64,000 bases of DNA. It comes from Arthrobacter sp. MYb227 (lineage in GTDB: Bacteria; Actinomycetota; Actinomycetes; Actinomycetales; Micrococcaceae). This document shows positions 38,074-46,603 of the stretch, one piece after another. The notes beneath the pieces were generated by a model. It had not been told where the DNA came from. It was given only the letters and a program-made list of their open reading frames with translations, and did not search any database. The stretch spans positions 1-64,000 of the forward strand of contig NZ_PCPT01000005.1 in assembly GCF_002975435.1 (NCBI RefSeq). Direction: 5' to 3'. Both the position numbers and the translations under genes were made by a program. The stretch's first letter is position 1, and every line of letters starts with the position of its first letter.

Positions 38074-38451
38074 ATGAGAGCTCTTGGAACGCTGATGGTG
38101 GCCGGAATTATCATACTGGGAGCCAGTGGCTGCGCCCAGCAACAAGAACCTGCAAACGAGAGCATCGTTGGCCAATGGATTCAAAAGACCGATACCACCA
38201 CCATGCTCGATTTCGCCGCCGATAAATCGTTCACCGGCAATGATGGGTGCAATTCTTTGCTTGGCACGTGGAACAAAAGTGACCACGTGATAACCCTCGA
38301 AAATACAGCAATGACCTTGATGGCCTGCCAAGGTGTTGACACCTGGCTTTCGATGGCGCACACCGTTGAAATGACCGGGGATACCCTGAAGATCAATAAT
38401 GCTCAGGGGCAAGAAATTGGTGTGTTGAACCGTGGCGAGGGCGCTAAATAG
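38074..38451 (+). CDS. META-domain lipoprotein (second of a tandem pair)
   Basis: 125 residues from ATG at 38074. Lipobox ASGC with Cys20, then VGQWIQKTD and a FTGNDGCNSLLGTW motif as in its neighbour. The pair arose by tandem duplication, judged from matched domain order and cysteine spacing. Probably co-transcribed. Hairpin terminator downstream. Confidence 0.8.
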   Translation: MRALGTLMVAGIIILGASGCAQQQEPANESIVGQWIQKTDTTTMLDFAADKSFTGNDGCNSLLGTWNKSDHVITLENTAMTLMACQGVDTWLSMAHTVEMTGDTLKINNAQGQEIGVLNRGEGAK

Positions 38452-38477
38452 CTACTCGTTTGTCTAGCGCTACACCA

Positions 38478-38532
38478 CAAGCCGGTGAGCCGGGGAAAAC
38501 TTGTGAAAGTGAGCCCCCGACGCACCGGCTTG
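38478..38532. terminator. Hairpin between META lipoproteins and the GlsB-like gene
   Basis: CAAGCCGGTG at 38478-38487 and CACCGGCTTG at 38523-38532. It lies between convergent genes, so it may act in both directions. Confidence 0.6.
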
Positions 38533-38569
38533 CCGTGCCATTAGGTAGTAGATGCTTATGGGTGGGCGT

Positions 38570-38842
38570 TTAGCGAGAAACCGACTTACCGCGTCCTCGG
38601 ATTGCCCCATAGACACCGGCAACTATGGCACCACCGATCAGGGCAAGTATCCAGGTTTTCAAATTAAAGAACCCTCCAAGCCCGGTATTGAAGATGAGGG
38701 ATCCAAGCCACCCGCCAACGATGGCACCGGCAACTCCCAATATGAGGGAGGTGAACCAGCCACCTTCGACCTTGCCCGGCATGAAGTTCTTGATCAGGGC
38801 GCCGACGATGAGTCCCAAGATAATCCAACTGAGTAACCACAT
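38570..38842 (-). CDS. GlsB/YeaQ/YmgE family (transglycosylase-associated) membrane protein
   Basis: 90 residues, three hydrophobic segments. The motifs WIILGLIVGALIKNFMPG, then GVAGAIVGGWLGSLIF and GGAIVAGVYGAI, are those of the family. Small stress-linked inner-membrane proteins; the 'transglycosylase-associated' name is historical and no enzyme activity is implied. Confidence 0.9.
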   Translation of the reverse strand: MWLLSWIILGLIVGALIKNFMPGKVEGGWFTSLILGVAGAIVGGWLGSLIFNTGLGGFFNLKTWILALIGGAIVAGVYGAIRGRGKSVSR

Positions 38843-39013
38843 GGTATGTTTCCTTAGCTGTCGTGAAGGCCGCCTGTGGGCGGCTCTGTTTCGGAGGAGC
38901 CTAGGTGTCCCCGGGCAGAAAAATTTACGCTAGGAAGCGTTGCATGGCAATCATCCTTGCGGATGATATTGCTATGTGTTGCTGCGCCCGGTGGGTCGGG
39001 AATCGCTGGAAAA

Positions 39014-39682
39014 CTACTGTTCGTGCAGTTGATCATTGGCATGAAGAATGTGCAGAACAGCGGATTCGGAAACCTGGTCAAATTCTTGATAATAGGCCCC
39101 AACGGCTGTGAACTCACTCGGTGTGTAAAGACTTAAAACAACATTGGCCATGCTCAGGAATTCGTTAACCAAATATTGCGGAGACACCGGTACCGCAATG
39201 ATGAGTTCTTGTGGATACTGCAGGGCCAACACCCGTAGGGCCGCATGCATGGTCGCCCCCGTGGCAAGGCCGTCATCACACACAATGACGGTGCGTCCGG
39301 TAATCGATGGCATGTGCTCGGCAAAGGTTTCACTAAGAGTCGAAAGCTGTTGCTGTGCCCGTGCGGTGGTTAGCGCCAGGGCCTGCTCGCCAGCTTGCTG
39401 CAACGCTGAGGCATGAAGTTTCTCATTGAGATATCTGGCCGATTGTAGAGAATAGGTAGCGACGGCACCAAAGGCTAGTTCGGGTTCGCTGGGAAAACCG
39501 AGCTTGCGTACGGCAAGCGCACCGAGCTGGCAGCGCGCGGCCATCGCCAGCGGTGCCGCAACCGGAACACCGCCACGCAGTAGGCCCAGTACTACCGCAT
39601 TGCGGTGCAGTAGCCCCTGAGCGGCAAGTAAATCTGCTAACCGTGCTCCGGCTTCTTGCCTGTTGGCAAAGTAGTACCTCAT
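39014..39682 (-). CDS. Phosphoribosyltransferase-fold protein (copy 2)
   Basis: 222 residues, same length as copy 1 at 36853. LLRGGVPVAAPLAM and PRPP loop TVIVCDDGLATGATM. Paralogue of the first but with clear divergence (VILVDDGAASGASM there). Neither has a substrate-specific lid that I can identify. It lies downstream of the GlsB-like gene on the same strand, with a 170-base gap that holds nothing else of note. Divergent from the AraC gene at 39991; the 308-base intergenic space shows no strong motif. Confidence 0.8.
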   Translation of the reverse strand: MRYYFANRQEAGARLADLLAAQGLLHRNAVVLGLLRGGVPVAAPLAMAARCQLGALAVRKLGFPSEPELAFGAVATYSLQSARYLNEKLHASALQQAGEQALALTTARAQQQLSTLSETFAEHMPSITGRTVIVCDDGLATGATMHAALRVLALQYPQELIIAVPVSPQYLVNEFLSMANVVLSLYTPSEFTAVGAYYQEFDQVSESAVLHILHANDQLHEQ

Positions 39683-39990
39683 GGAATAAGTCTCCTAGCT
39701 CACCCATCGCTAGGGAAGTGTTCCCCGTCCAACGGAGAACAGAGAAGATCACGCTGGTACTAGAGGCCGCGAGGTCACGTAGGAGCCCAAGAGCCCGAAT
39801 GATTCACCTTGAGAGACGGCCAGTATACTCGGTTGCGCATTTTTCTTAGTGCACTGGGCACGAAAACCTAGCGGGCAGTGGAACCGAGAAACCATCGTCC
39901 TTCCACTTACACTCAAGGTGCTTGGCACAGGGGATCCATGCGGTGGTTTGGGCCACCCTCCTTCCAGCTGGGCAGGAATTGGGGCGCGAC

Positions 39991-40884
39991 ATGGGGACGC
40001 GAAACGAATCCGAAGTGAGCCTCAGGCAGCGTCTGGCACAGTACCCGAGTGTTGAACTCGTGGAACTGAACTGCACAGATTTCACAGTTTCGGTATTGAA
40101 AGCGCACGATCTATCGGTATACGTACCGGCCGCCGAGTACGGGGAGTATCTGTTGCTCCTAGCCGAAGGCACAGCAACAATCAGCCAAATAGACTTTGAG
40201 CTAAAACTTAGCGAAGACTCCAACCAGCTGTTCTTTGTGGGTAAGGGCCACGGCCGCGGTGGAACTTTGCTGATGAGTCATGCCGTGTTGGTATTGTGCA
40301 AGTTCCCGGACGGACTCGGCACCACGCTTGCACGGTGGGGCTTGCCGCTCTACCAGATCACCAACCTGCAGTTGAGTATTTCCTTGCTGAACAACACTGC
40401 CGGACGCTTCTTGGCAGAACTTGTGGCAAACCACGCAAGTACCAACGCAACGGCTCCGAGCCCAATTGCCGAGGTCGCGAAAAGCTTGCTCAAGGCCGTG
40501 CTGAGGGCAAATCTCCTGGAACTTCCGGAGAACAAGGCATTCACCACTAACCAGCGCGCCCTCGAGCTGGTATTGGAGCGCGGGCTTGACCCGGAACTTA
40601 CCGTCACGGCCATAGCCGAACTACTACACGTTTCGGTACGGCAATTACAACGTGCATTCGTTCTCGATCTTCCCCTATCTCTGGTGTTAATGCGCCACCG
40701 GGCGGTTCATGCGCAGAAGCTGTTGACTCAACCCCAGACCGCCACCATGTCGCTGACTTGGATAGCTCAAAAAAGCGGGTTTAGTAATTCACGCACTCTG
40801 CGGCGAGCAACCTTGCAGATCTTTGGACAATGTCCGCAGCAGATCCGTACCGAATGGCTCGATGCACGGAACGAAGAGAGCTAA
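39991..40884 (+). CDS. AraC-family transcriptional regulator
   Basis: 297 residues from ATG at 39991 (GGGG seven bases upstream); a TTG at 39922 would add 23 residues. N-terminal sensor region (cupin-like, AraC_binding_2 type), then two helix-turn-helix units at the C-terminus: VTAIAELLHVSVRQLQRAF and MSLTWIAQKSGFSNSRTLRRA, with a short tail. It precedes the arginine block by about 450 bases. Direct repeats in that gap are candidate binding sites. Possible activator of the arginine genes (inference from position). Confidence 0.82.
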   Translation: MGTRNESEVSLRQRLAQYPSVELVELNCTDFTVSVLKAHDLSVYVPAAEYGEYLLLLAEGTATISQIDFELKLSEDSNQLFFVGKGHGRGGTLLMSHAVLVLCKFPDGLGTTLARWGLPLYQITNLQLSISLLNNTAGRFLAELVANHASTNATAPSPIAEVAKSLLKAVLRANLLELPENKAFTTNQRALELVLERGLDPELTVTAIAELLHVSVRQLQRAFVLDLPLSLVLMRHRAVHAQKLLTQPQTATMSLTWIAQKSGFSNSRTLRRATLQIFGQCPQQIRTEWLDARNEES

Positions 40885-40996
40885 TTCAAAGAGTGGCTTG
40901 GGCATCGCATAAAACGCCGTGCAACGGAGCCTATCCTCACCCGCCCTTTGGCCAGCTGGCCATTCCCTAACCCGGTAGTGGCCACAACCCGCGAAT

Positions 40997-41071
40997 TTTT
41001 ATGACGCCGGTGTTGTCTTAAAAGACTTTTATGTCGCCGCAACGCTACGAACTAGTGCACTAAGGCGACAT
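40997..41071. promoter_or_regulatory. Spaced direct repeats with an inverted copy upstream of the NhaC-arcD-arcA block
   Basis: TTTTATGACGCCG at 40997-41009 and TTTTATGTCGCCG at 41027-41039 match at 12 of 13 positions and are exactly 30 bp apart, about three helical turns. An inverted copy AGGCGACAT occurs at 41063-41071. AraC-type proteins bind such direct repeats. The 450-base gap (40885-41337) otherwise holds no gene I support. Confidence 0.5.
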
Positions 41072-41337
41072 CTACTGTCTATCTCACGACAAAGCAGAAT
41101 CTCTGAGTGGGGGAAGCGCACTGTGGCTCACCGTTCGTGCTTAGCTGGGCAAAAGCTTCACCTAGATGTTTTTGGGGAAACACGAAAATCCTTTGAGGCG
41201 AAGATCGGTTGTGTTGACGGCAGCTGGATAACGCTGCCAGTACATGGTGCTGATTCCAGGCCTATTCGGGAGCGGGCTCCAATGCTGTTCCGACTGCAGA
41301 AACCAACTGAATTTCCAAAAGTGATGGGGAAAGCACG

Positions 41338-42810
41338 ATGGACAATGATTTAGAAATCCGGCGTATTAAGACACCAACGATGGCCGATGCGATTATCCCG
41401 TTGGCTTTATTGGCAGTACTTATTGGCGGAGCCATTGCGCTCTTTGGGCTTGATGCCTTGGATGGACCGATCCAGGCTGCAATGGTGCTGTGCGCCCTGG
41501 TGGTGGCCTTGATCATCCTGAAAAATGGGCATAGCTGGAAATCGATTCAAGAAGCTGGTCAACAAGCACTCTCATCGGTTACCAGCGCGATTTTCATCTT
41601 GTTGGCCGTCGGTGCGCTGATTGGCGTGTGGAACATGTCAGGGACCATTCCAACACTTGTCTATTACGGCATGCAGGTGCTGGCACCGAGCTGGTATTAC
41701 GCCGCAACGGCATTGATTTGCGGCATTGTCGCACTGAGCATTGGAAGCTCGTGGACCACCGCAGCAACCATCGGTGTTGGCCTGGTAGGCATTGGCACGA
41801 TGCTGGGGGTGAGCCCGGCGATTACCGCAGGTGCCGTAATCTCCGGAGCCTACTTGGGGGATAAGCTCTCTCCACTGTCCGAAACGACGATATTGACCGC
41901 CCAAATGGTCGGCGTTGAACCAAGCGAACACATTAAACGCCAGGCCTGGACCTCGCTGCCCGCTTTTGGACTGGCCTTCGTGGTGTTTTTGATCCTGGGA
42001 TTTACCACGCAGGTTACCGACAATGTGGAAACCACAAGCGAGCTGGCCGAACTAAGCAACCTGTACAACATCAATCCGTGGAACTTGCTTCCCTTACTTT
42101 TGCTCGGTGTGCTCTCGGCACGCAAGGTTCCTGCCTCGATGGCGCTGATGGCCTCGGCACTTTTCGCAGGTGTGCTAGGTAGCTTCCTGCAGCCGGGGGT
42201 CGTTGCAACATTTACCGGAGAATCAAACGCATTTATGGCCGGACTCAAGGGCACCTGGATGGCGATGTCCAATGGGTTCTCCAAGTCATCGGGGATTGGC
42301 GATATTGATAGGTTGCTCTCTCGAGGAGGCATGGAATCGATGCTCCCTACCCTGTGGCTGATCATGGCAGCCGTGACCTTCGGGACACTACTGGAGAAGT
42401 ATGGGCTGATTTCTCGGCTGATCATGCCGTTACTTGCGTGGGCGCAATCCACCGGAAAGCTCTACATTGCGGTATTTATTTCCGCATTCGGCCTCAACAT
42501 CGTGGCCGGTGACCAATACATTGCACTAGTCCTTCCAACACGGATTTACAAGGCGGAATTCGCCAAGCGAGGGCTGGCGCCCACAAACCTTTCGCGACTT
42601 ACTGCCGACAGCGGAACCGTCACTTCGGCCCTAGTGCCGTGGAACTCCTGTGGCGCCTTCATGAGTGCGGCGCTGGGTGTCTCCACACTTGTGTATCTAC
42701 CCTTCGCCCTGTTTAACATTTTCAGTCCGCTGTTGAGCGTGCTATACGGATTCACCGGGTTCAAGATCGAGAAGGTCGAGCCAGTTTTGGAAGACTCGAC
42801 CGACCACTGA
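41338..42810 (+). CDS. NhaC-family Na+/H+ or amine antiporter
   Basis: 490 residues, about twelve membrane segments. Matches NhaC: VALSIGSSWTTAATIGVGLVGIG, then GAYLGDKLSPLSETTILTAQM and DSGTVTSALVPWNSCGAFM. NhaC-type carriers move sodium, malate/lactate or amino acids and amines. Next to an ArcD-like permease and arginine deiminase, it may move arginine, ornithine, citrulline or amines. GGGGAAAG is upstream of the ATG. Substrate is uncertain. Confidence 0.78.
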   Translation: MDNDLEIRRIKTPTMADAIIPLALLAVLIGGAIALFGLDALDGPIQAAMVLCALVVALIILKNGHSWKSIQEAGQQALSSVTSAIFILLAVGALIGVWNMSGTIPTLVYYGMQVLAPSWYYAATALICGIVALSIGSSWTTAATIGVGLVGIGTMLGVSPAITAGAVISGAYLGDKLSPLSETTILTAQMVGVEPSEHIKRQAWTSLPAFGLAFVVFLILGFTTQVTDNVETTSELAELSNLYNINPWNLLPLLLLGVLSARKVPASMALMASALFAGVLGSFLQPGVVATFTGESNAFMAGLKGTWMAMSNGFSKSSGIGDIDRLLSRGGMESMLPTLWLIMAAVTFGTLLEKYGLISRLIMPLLAWAQSTGKLYIAVFISAFGLNIVAGDQYIALVLPTRIYKAEFAKRGLAPTNLSRLTADSGTVTSALVPWNSCGAFMSAALGVSTLVYLPFALFNIFSPLLSVLYGFTGFKIEKVEPVLEDSTDH

Positions 42811-42844
42811 GGCAGTCATGCCCAAGAATTATGGAGGAAACAGC

Positions 42845-44287
42845 ATGAGCGTCCAAGAGAAGACGACCTCGGCCAAGCTTGGTGTGCCGGCACTGACGGC
42901 GATGGTGGTGGGCTCGATGGTCGGGGCCGGGGTATTCACGCTCCCGCAACGTTTTGCCACCCAGACCGGTGTCTACGGGGCCCTTATCGCGTGGGCGATC
43001 GCCGGGGCGGGGATGCTGATGCTTGCCTTCGTGTTTCAGAGCCTAGCTATTCGAAAGCCAAATCTCGACAACGGTGTGTATGTGTATGCGCGCACCGGGT
43101 TCGGCGTTTACCCTGGCTTCCTGTCAGCGTTCGGGTTCTGGGCCAGTGCCTGTGCGGGCAACACGTTCTACTGGGTGTTGATCACCTCTACGTTGCAGCC
43201 GCTGATTCCCGCGTTTGGTGACGGTGGAACCTTGCCTGCGGTTCTCGTCTCGTCGGTCTTCGTCTGGGCTTTCTTCCTGCTGATCATGCGTGGGGTCAAG
43301 GAAGCAGCGGCCATTAACGCGATTGTCACTGTGGCGAAAATTGTCCCATTGATCCTATTTGTGGTGGTCATCATCGTCGCGTTCAAACCCGACGTGTTTA
43401 TGGGCAACCTTACCGGCGGCTACGACCTGGGCGGGGACAGCCTCTTCACCCAGGTGCGCGGCACGATGCTGGTGACTGTCTTCGTCTTCCTCGGCATCGA
43501 GGGCGCAAGCGTATACTCGCGATTTGCCAAGAAGCGCGAGGACGTCGGCCGGGCCACGGTGCTGGGCTTCCTCTCGGTCCTCGCCCTCTTCGCCACGGTG
43601 TCGATCATCTCCTACGGCATCCTGCCCCAGGAAGAGATCGCGGAATTGCGTCAGCCCTCAATCGGCAGCGTTTTAGAGGCCGCAGTCGGGCCGTGGGGCG
43701 CGTGGTTCATCAGTGCCGGATTAATCATTGCGGTTCTCGGCGCCTACCTGGCCTGGAGTCTGATGGCCGCGGAGGTCCTGTACGCGGCGGCAAAGGACCG
43801 GGACCTACCGAAGTTCCTTGCCAAGATGACGCCCAAGGAGGTCCCCGGAAACGCACTGTTGCTGTCGACGATTTTTGTCCAGGTGCTGCTTGTGGTGGTG
43901 ATGTTTGCCGATGGCGCCCTAGACTTCATGCTCGATCTCACCGCATCTCTGGCCCTCATGCCCTTTGCGCTCGCTTCCGCGTACGCACTGAAGATCGCGA
44001 TCAAGCGGGATGGGTACGCCGAGATCTCCTCGGGGATCCGTGGCCGTGAGCTGCTGGTCGGCGCGTTGGCGGTGGCCTATACGCTCTTCCTGATCTTTGC
44101 TGCGGGCCCGGAGTTCTTGCTCTTTGCCTGTATCCTGCTGGCGCCCGGCACGCTGTTCTATATATTCGCGCGGCGGGAACAAGGCGTCCGGCTGTTCACC
44201 GCGCCCGGCTGGGTGGTCTTCATGATCGTGGTGGTCGGCGCCGTCGCCGGGATCGTGGCCCTGGCCACCGGGGCCATCACCATCTAG
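42845..44287 (+). CDS. arcD: Basic amino acid/polyamine antiporter (ArcD-like, APC family)
   Basis: 480 residues from ATG at 42845; GGAGG seven bases upstream argues against the frame's earlier ATG at 42818. APC motif GSMVGAGVFTLPQRF, then RKPNLDNGVYVYAR, and twelve or so membrane spans. ArcD exchanges arginine for ornithine; that role fits the arcA gene 49 bases downstream. Codons look more G/C-ending (many CTC, GTC, ATC) than in flanking genes, by eye, suggesting a different origin or selection. Confidence 0.8.
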   Translation: MSVQEKTTSAKLGVPALTAMVVGSMVGAGVFTLPQRFATQTGVYGALIAWAIAGAGMLMLAFVFQSLAIRKPNLDNGVYVYARTGFGVYPGFLSAFGFWASACAGNTFYWVLITSTLQPLIPAFGDGGTLPAVLVSSVFVWAFFLLIMRGVKEAAAINAIVTVAKIVPLILFVVVIIVAFKPDVFMGNLTGGYDLGGDSLFTQVRGTMLVTVFVFLGIEGASVYSRFAKKREDVGRATVLGFLSVLALFATVSIISYGILPQEEIAELRQPSIGSVLEAAVGPWGAWFISAGLIIAVLGAYLAWSLMAAEVLYAAAKDRDLPKFLAKMTPKEVPGNALLLSTIFVQVLLVVVMFADGALDFMLDLTASLALMPFALASAYALKIAIKRDGYAEISSGIRGRELLVGALAVAYTLFLIFAAGPEFLLFACILLAPGTLFYIFARREQGVRLFTAPGWVVFMIVVVGAVAGIVALATGAITI

Positions 44288-44336
44288 AAAACCGCATTTA
44301 GCCACCAATTTTGACACGCAACGGGAGGAATAAACG

Positions 44337-45596
44337 ATGAACCATGAACCGCAACACGCAGTCTCCGAGCACGGGGTCCATTCAGAAGTGGGCAAGCTGC
44401 GTAAGGTGCTTGTGTGCGCCCCCGGGATGGCCCACGAGCGGCTGACCCCAGGAAACTGCGATGACTTGCTCTTCGATGACGTACTGTGGGTTCAGAATGC
44501 TAAACGGGACCACTTCGATTTTGTGGCCAAGCTGCGTGATCGCGGCACCGAGGTGCTGGAAATGCATAACGTGTTGGCCCAAACGTTGGCGATCCCGGGT
44601 GCCAAGGAATGGTTGCTGGATCGCACCGTGGTAGTCAACGAGGTGGGATTGGGGCTTGTGGCTGAGACCCGGGCCTACCTTGAATCTCTTGATCACCGCA
44701 CACTAGCAAATCACTTCATTGGTGGGCTTGCCACCACGGATTTACCCGATGAATATCGCACCGGGTACTTGGCCCTGGCTCGCGAACAGGCAGGAGTACG
44801 TGAATACCTGCTCCCGCCGTTGCCCAACACCCTATATACGCGCGACACCACAGCATGGATCTATGGTGGGGTGACGCTGAATCCGTTGTACTGGCCGGCT
44901 CGACACGACGAGACATTGCTGATGAAGGCCATCTATCTCTTCCACCCCGAATTTGTGGGCTCCAAGATCTGGTGGGGTGATCCCGAAGAAGAATGGGGAC
45001 AGGCCACCATCGAGGGTGGGGACGTGATGCCAATTGGCAATGGCAATGTGTTGATCGGGATGTCCGAGCGCACCTCTCGCCAGGGCATCACCCAGCTGGC
45101 CAAGGCCCTCTTCGAGCAGGAAGGCGCGCAGCGGGTGATAGTTGCAGGTATGCCCAAGCTGCGCGCTGCCATGCATCTTGACACCGTGATGACCTTCGCC
45201 GACCGAGATCTGGTGACGATTTTCCCGGATATTGTCAACCAAATTGCAACGTTCTCGCTGCGCCCCAGCGATACGGGCTCGGGCATCGAAGTGACCGAAG
45301 AACGTGCATCATTCACCGACGTGGTGGCCGAATCCTTAGGGCTGAATAAGCTGCGCATCGTGGAAACCGGCGGAGACATTTATGCCAATGAACGCCAGCA
45401 ATGGGACAGCGGCAACAACCTTGTCTGTGCCGAACCAGGTGTCGTTTACGCCTACGACCGCAATACCCATACCAACTCGCTGTTGCGTAAGGCAGGAATT
45501 GAGGTCATTGAGATCGTTGGTGCCGAATTAGGCCGTGGACGAGGTGGCGGACATTGCATGACAAATCCGATCATCCGTGATGCAGTAGATTTCTAG
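44337..45596 (+). CDS. arcA: Arginine deiminase
   Basis: 419 residues. Hydrolyses arginine to citrulline and ammonia. Catalytic nucleophile Cys407 in [11 protein letters not shown]; also [16 protein letters not shown], with the conserved acidic substrate residue, and [17 protein letters not shown] near the N-terminus. Preceded by GGGAGG. The usual partners ornithine carbamoyltransferase and carbamate kinase are not in this window. So arginine may be used only for ammonia/citrulline or acid tolerance, or the other genes lie elsewhere. Confidence 0.93.
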   Translation: MNHEPQHAVSEHGVHSEVGKLRKVLVCAPGMAHERLTPGNCDDLLFDDVLWVQNAKRDHFDFVAKLRDRGTEVLEMHNVLAQTLAIPGAKEWLLDRTVVVNEVGLGLVAETRAYLESLDHRTLANHFIGGLATTDLPDEYRTGYLALAREQAGVREYLLPPLPNTLYTRDTTAWIYGGVTLNPLYWPARHDETLLMKAIYLFHPEFVGSKIWWGDPEEEWGQATIEGGDVMPIGNGNVLIGMSERTSRQGITQLAKALFEQEGAQRVIVAGMPKLRAAMHLDTVMTFADRDLVTIFPDIVNQIATFSLRPSDTGSGIEVTEERASFTDVVAESLGLNKLRIVETGGDIYANERQQWDSGNNLVCAEPGVVYAYDRNTHTNSLLRKAGIEVIEIVGAELGRGRGGGHCMTNPIIRDAVDF

Positions 45597-45609
45597 AACC
45601 ACAGGTGAA

Positions 45610-45639
45610 GGCAGCTTCCCTAACCCTTGGGAAGCTGCC
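45610..45639 (+). terminator. Hairpin after arcA
   Basis: GGCAGCTTCCC at 45610-45620 and GGGAAGCTGCC at 45629-45639, an 11-bp perfect stem with eight-base loop, 14 bases after the arcA stop. No strong T-run. Confidence 0.65.
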
Positions 45640-45720
45640 ACATGCAAAGAATTTTGGTGGTGGCTCAGTACGAGTTATCGCTAAACCCTGCAGCTGGCAT
45701 TGCCTGCTGTGACTCTCCTA

Positions 45721-45730
45721 GTATCGATAC
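45721..45730. promoter_or_regulatory. Palindrome GTATCGATAC
   Basis: A perfect 10-bp palindrome about 50 bases before the next gene's GTG, followed by an ACGTATCGGTA repeat that shares GTATCG. Possible operator or simple chance; low confidence. Confidence 0.25.
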
Positions 45731-45777
45731 AACGTATCGGTAGCCGGAGAGCACCTTCAAATAGAAAGTAGAAAAGC

Positions 45778-46164
45778 GTGTCCTTGCTCTCTTCATTTTG
45801 GGATCTCATCTGGTGGTTTATCACGGCATTCGTGTTCATCGCCTACCTGATGGCCCTGTTCTCGATCATTTCGGACCTGTTCCGTGACCCGAAGATCAAG
45901 GGCTGGCTCAAGGCAGTATGGCTGATCTTCCTGATCTTCCTGCCATTCCTCACCGCCATCGTGTATTTGATAGTTCGTGGCAAGGGGATGGGCGAACGAA
46001 CCATTGCCCAGCAGCGAGCAGTGCGTGAATCCACCGAACAATATATTCGCAAGGCCGCAGGTGTTGGCGTTGTCGAAGAAATTGAAAAAGCCAAGAACCT
46101 TTTGGATTCCGGCGCAATTACCGCCGAAGAATATGCAGCCTTGAAGAAGCGTGTTCTTGTCTAA
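45778..46164 (+). CDS. PLDc_N / SHOCT-domain membrane protein
   Basis: 128 residues starting GTG. Two hydrophobic segments (IWWFITAFVFIAYLMALFSI and WLIFLIFLPFLTAIVYLIV) of the PLDc_N type, then a C-terminal SHOCT domain of about 25 residues (EEIEKAKNLLDSGAITAEEY). SHOCT domains mark membrane-tethered oligomerising proteins. Single gene with strong terminator; function unknown. Confidence 0.85.
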   Translation: MSLLSSFWDLIWWFITAFVFIAYLMALFSIISDLFRDPKIKGWLKAVWLIFLIFLPFLTAIVYLIVRGKGMGERTIAQQRAVRESTEQYIRKAAGVGVVEEIEKAKNLLDSGAITAEEYAALKKRVLV

Positions 46165-46200
46165 CTAAGTGCCGCGCGATCCAGCTAAGGGAACGCATGC

Positions 46201-46247
46201 GCGGGCACCGATCACCAAGGCATTACGCCTTGGAGATCGGTGCCCGC
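46201..46247 (+). terminator. Strong terminator after the SHOCT gene
   Basis: GCGGGCACCGATC at 46201-46213 pairs with GATCGGTGCCCGC at 46235-46247, with a further CCAAGGC/GCCTTGG inner stem. A T-rich stretch follows. The next 350 bases (46250-46603) show no gene I support. Confidence 0.9.
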
Positions 46248-46603
46248 TTGCTTTGTTCTGGAGCACAGAACCTCGCTGTCCCCCCTCGGGGGGCGGAGCA
46301 TGCCAGTGAATTTGAGATAGCGGCGTATGGCCTCGCCACCGCGCAGCGATCGTTATGAAGTGCCCGTACCCGCACGAGGCGGTCAAAGTATTATCTCTAT
46401 ATTGCAGCGGTACACTCACGGTCCAAGAAATAGTGTTTTGCAGGACAAGAACCTAGTGTGCCCGGTTTTGGTTTTCTATCGGTGCCATCGAGCGCGTCGG
46501 GGCAGAGCGCTCAAAATCCTTGAGATACCGGAATTAGTGATGTCGAACACGTGGGTGTAGTTGGCGACGTAGACTGAAAGACCCGAGACTGAGGAGGGAC
46601 TTT

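Noticed and set aside
41123-41353. A 76-codon open frame before the NhaC gene.
   Set aside because: No family signature, overlaps the NhaC start region and the candidate regulator binding area, and codon composition looks random.
44832-45379. Overlapping reverse-strand open frames in arcA.
   Set aside because: They are shadows of the deiminase reading frame with no independent signals.
46165-46560. Short open frames on both strands around the terminator after the SHOCT gene.
   Set aside because: They cross a strong hairpin terminator and show no conserved motif or ribosome site.
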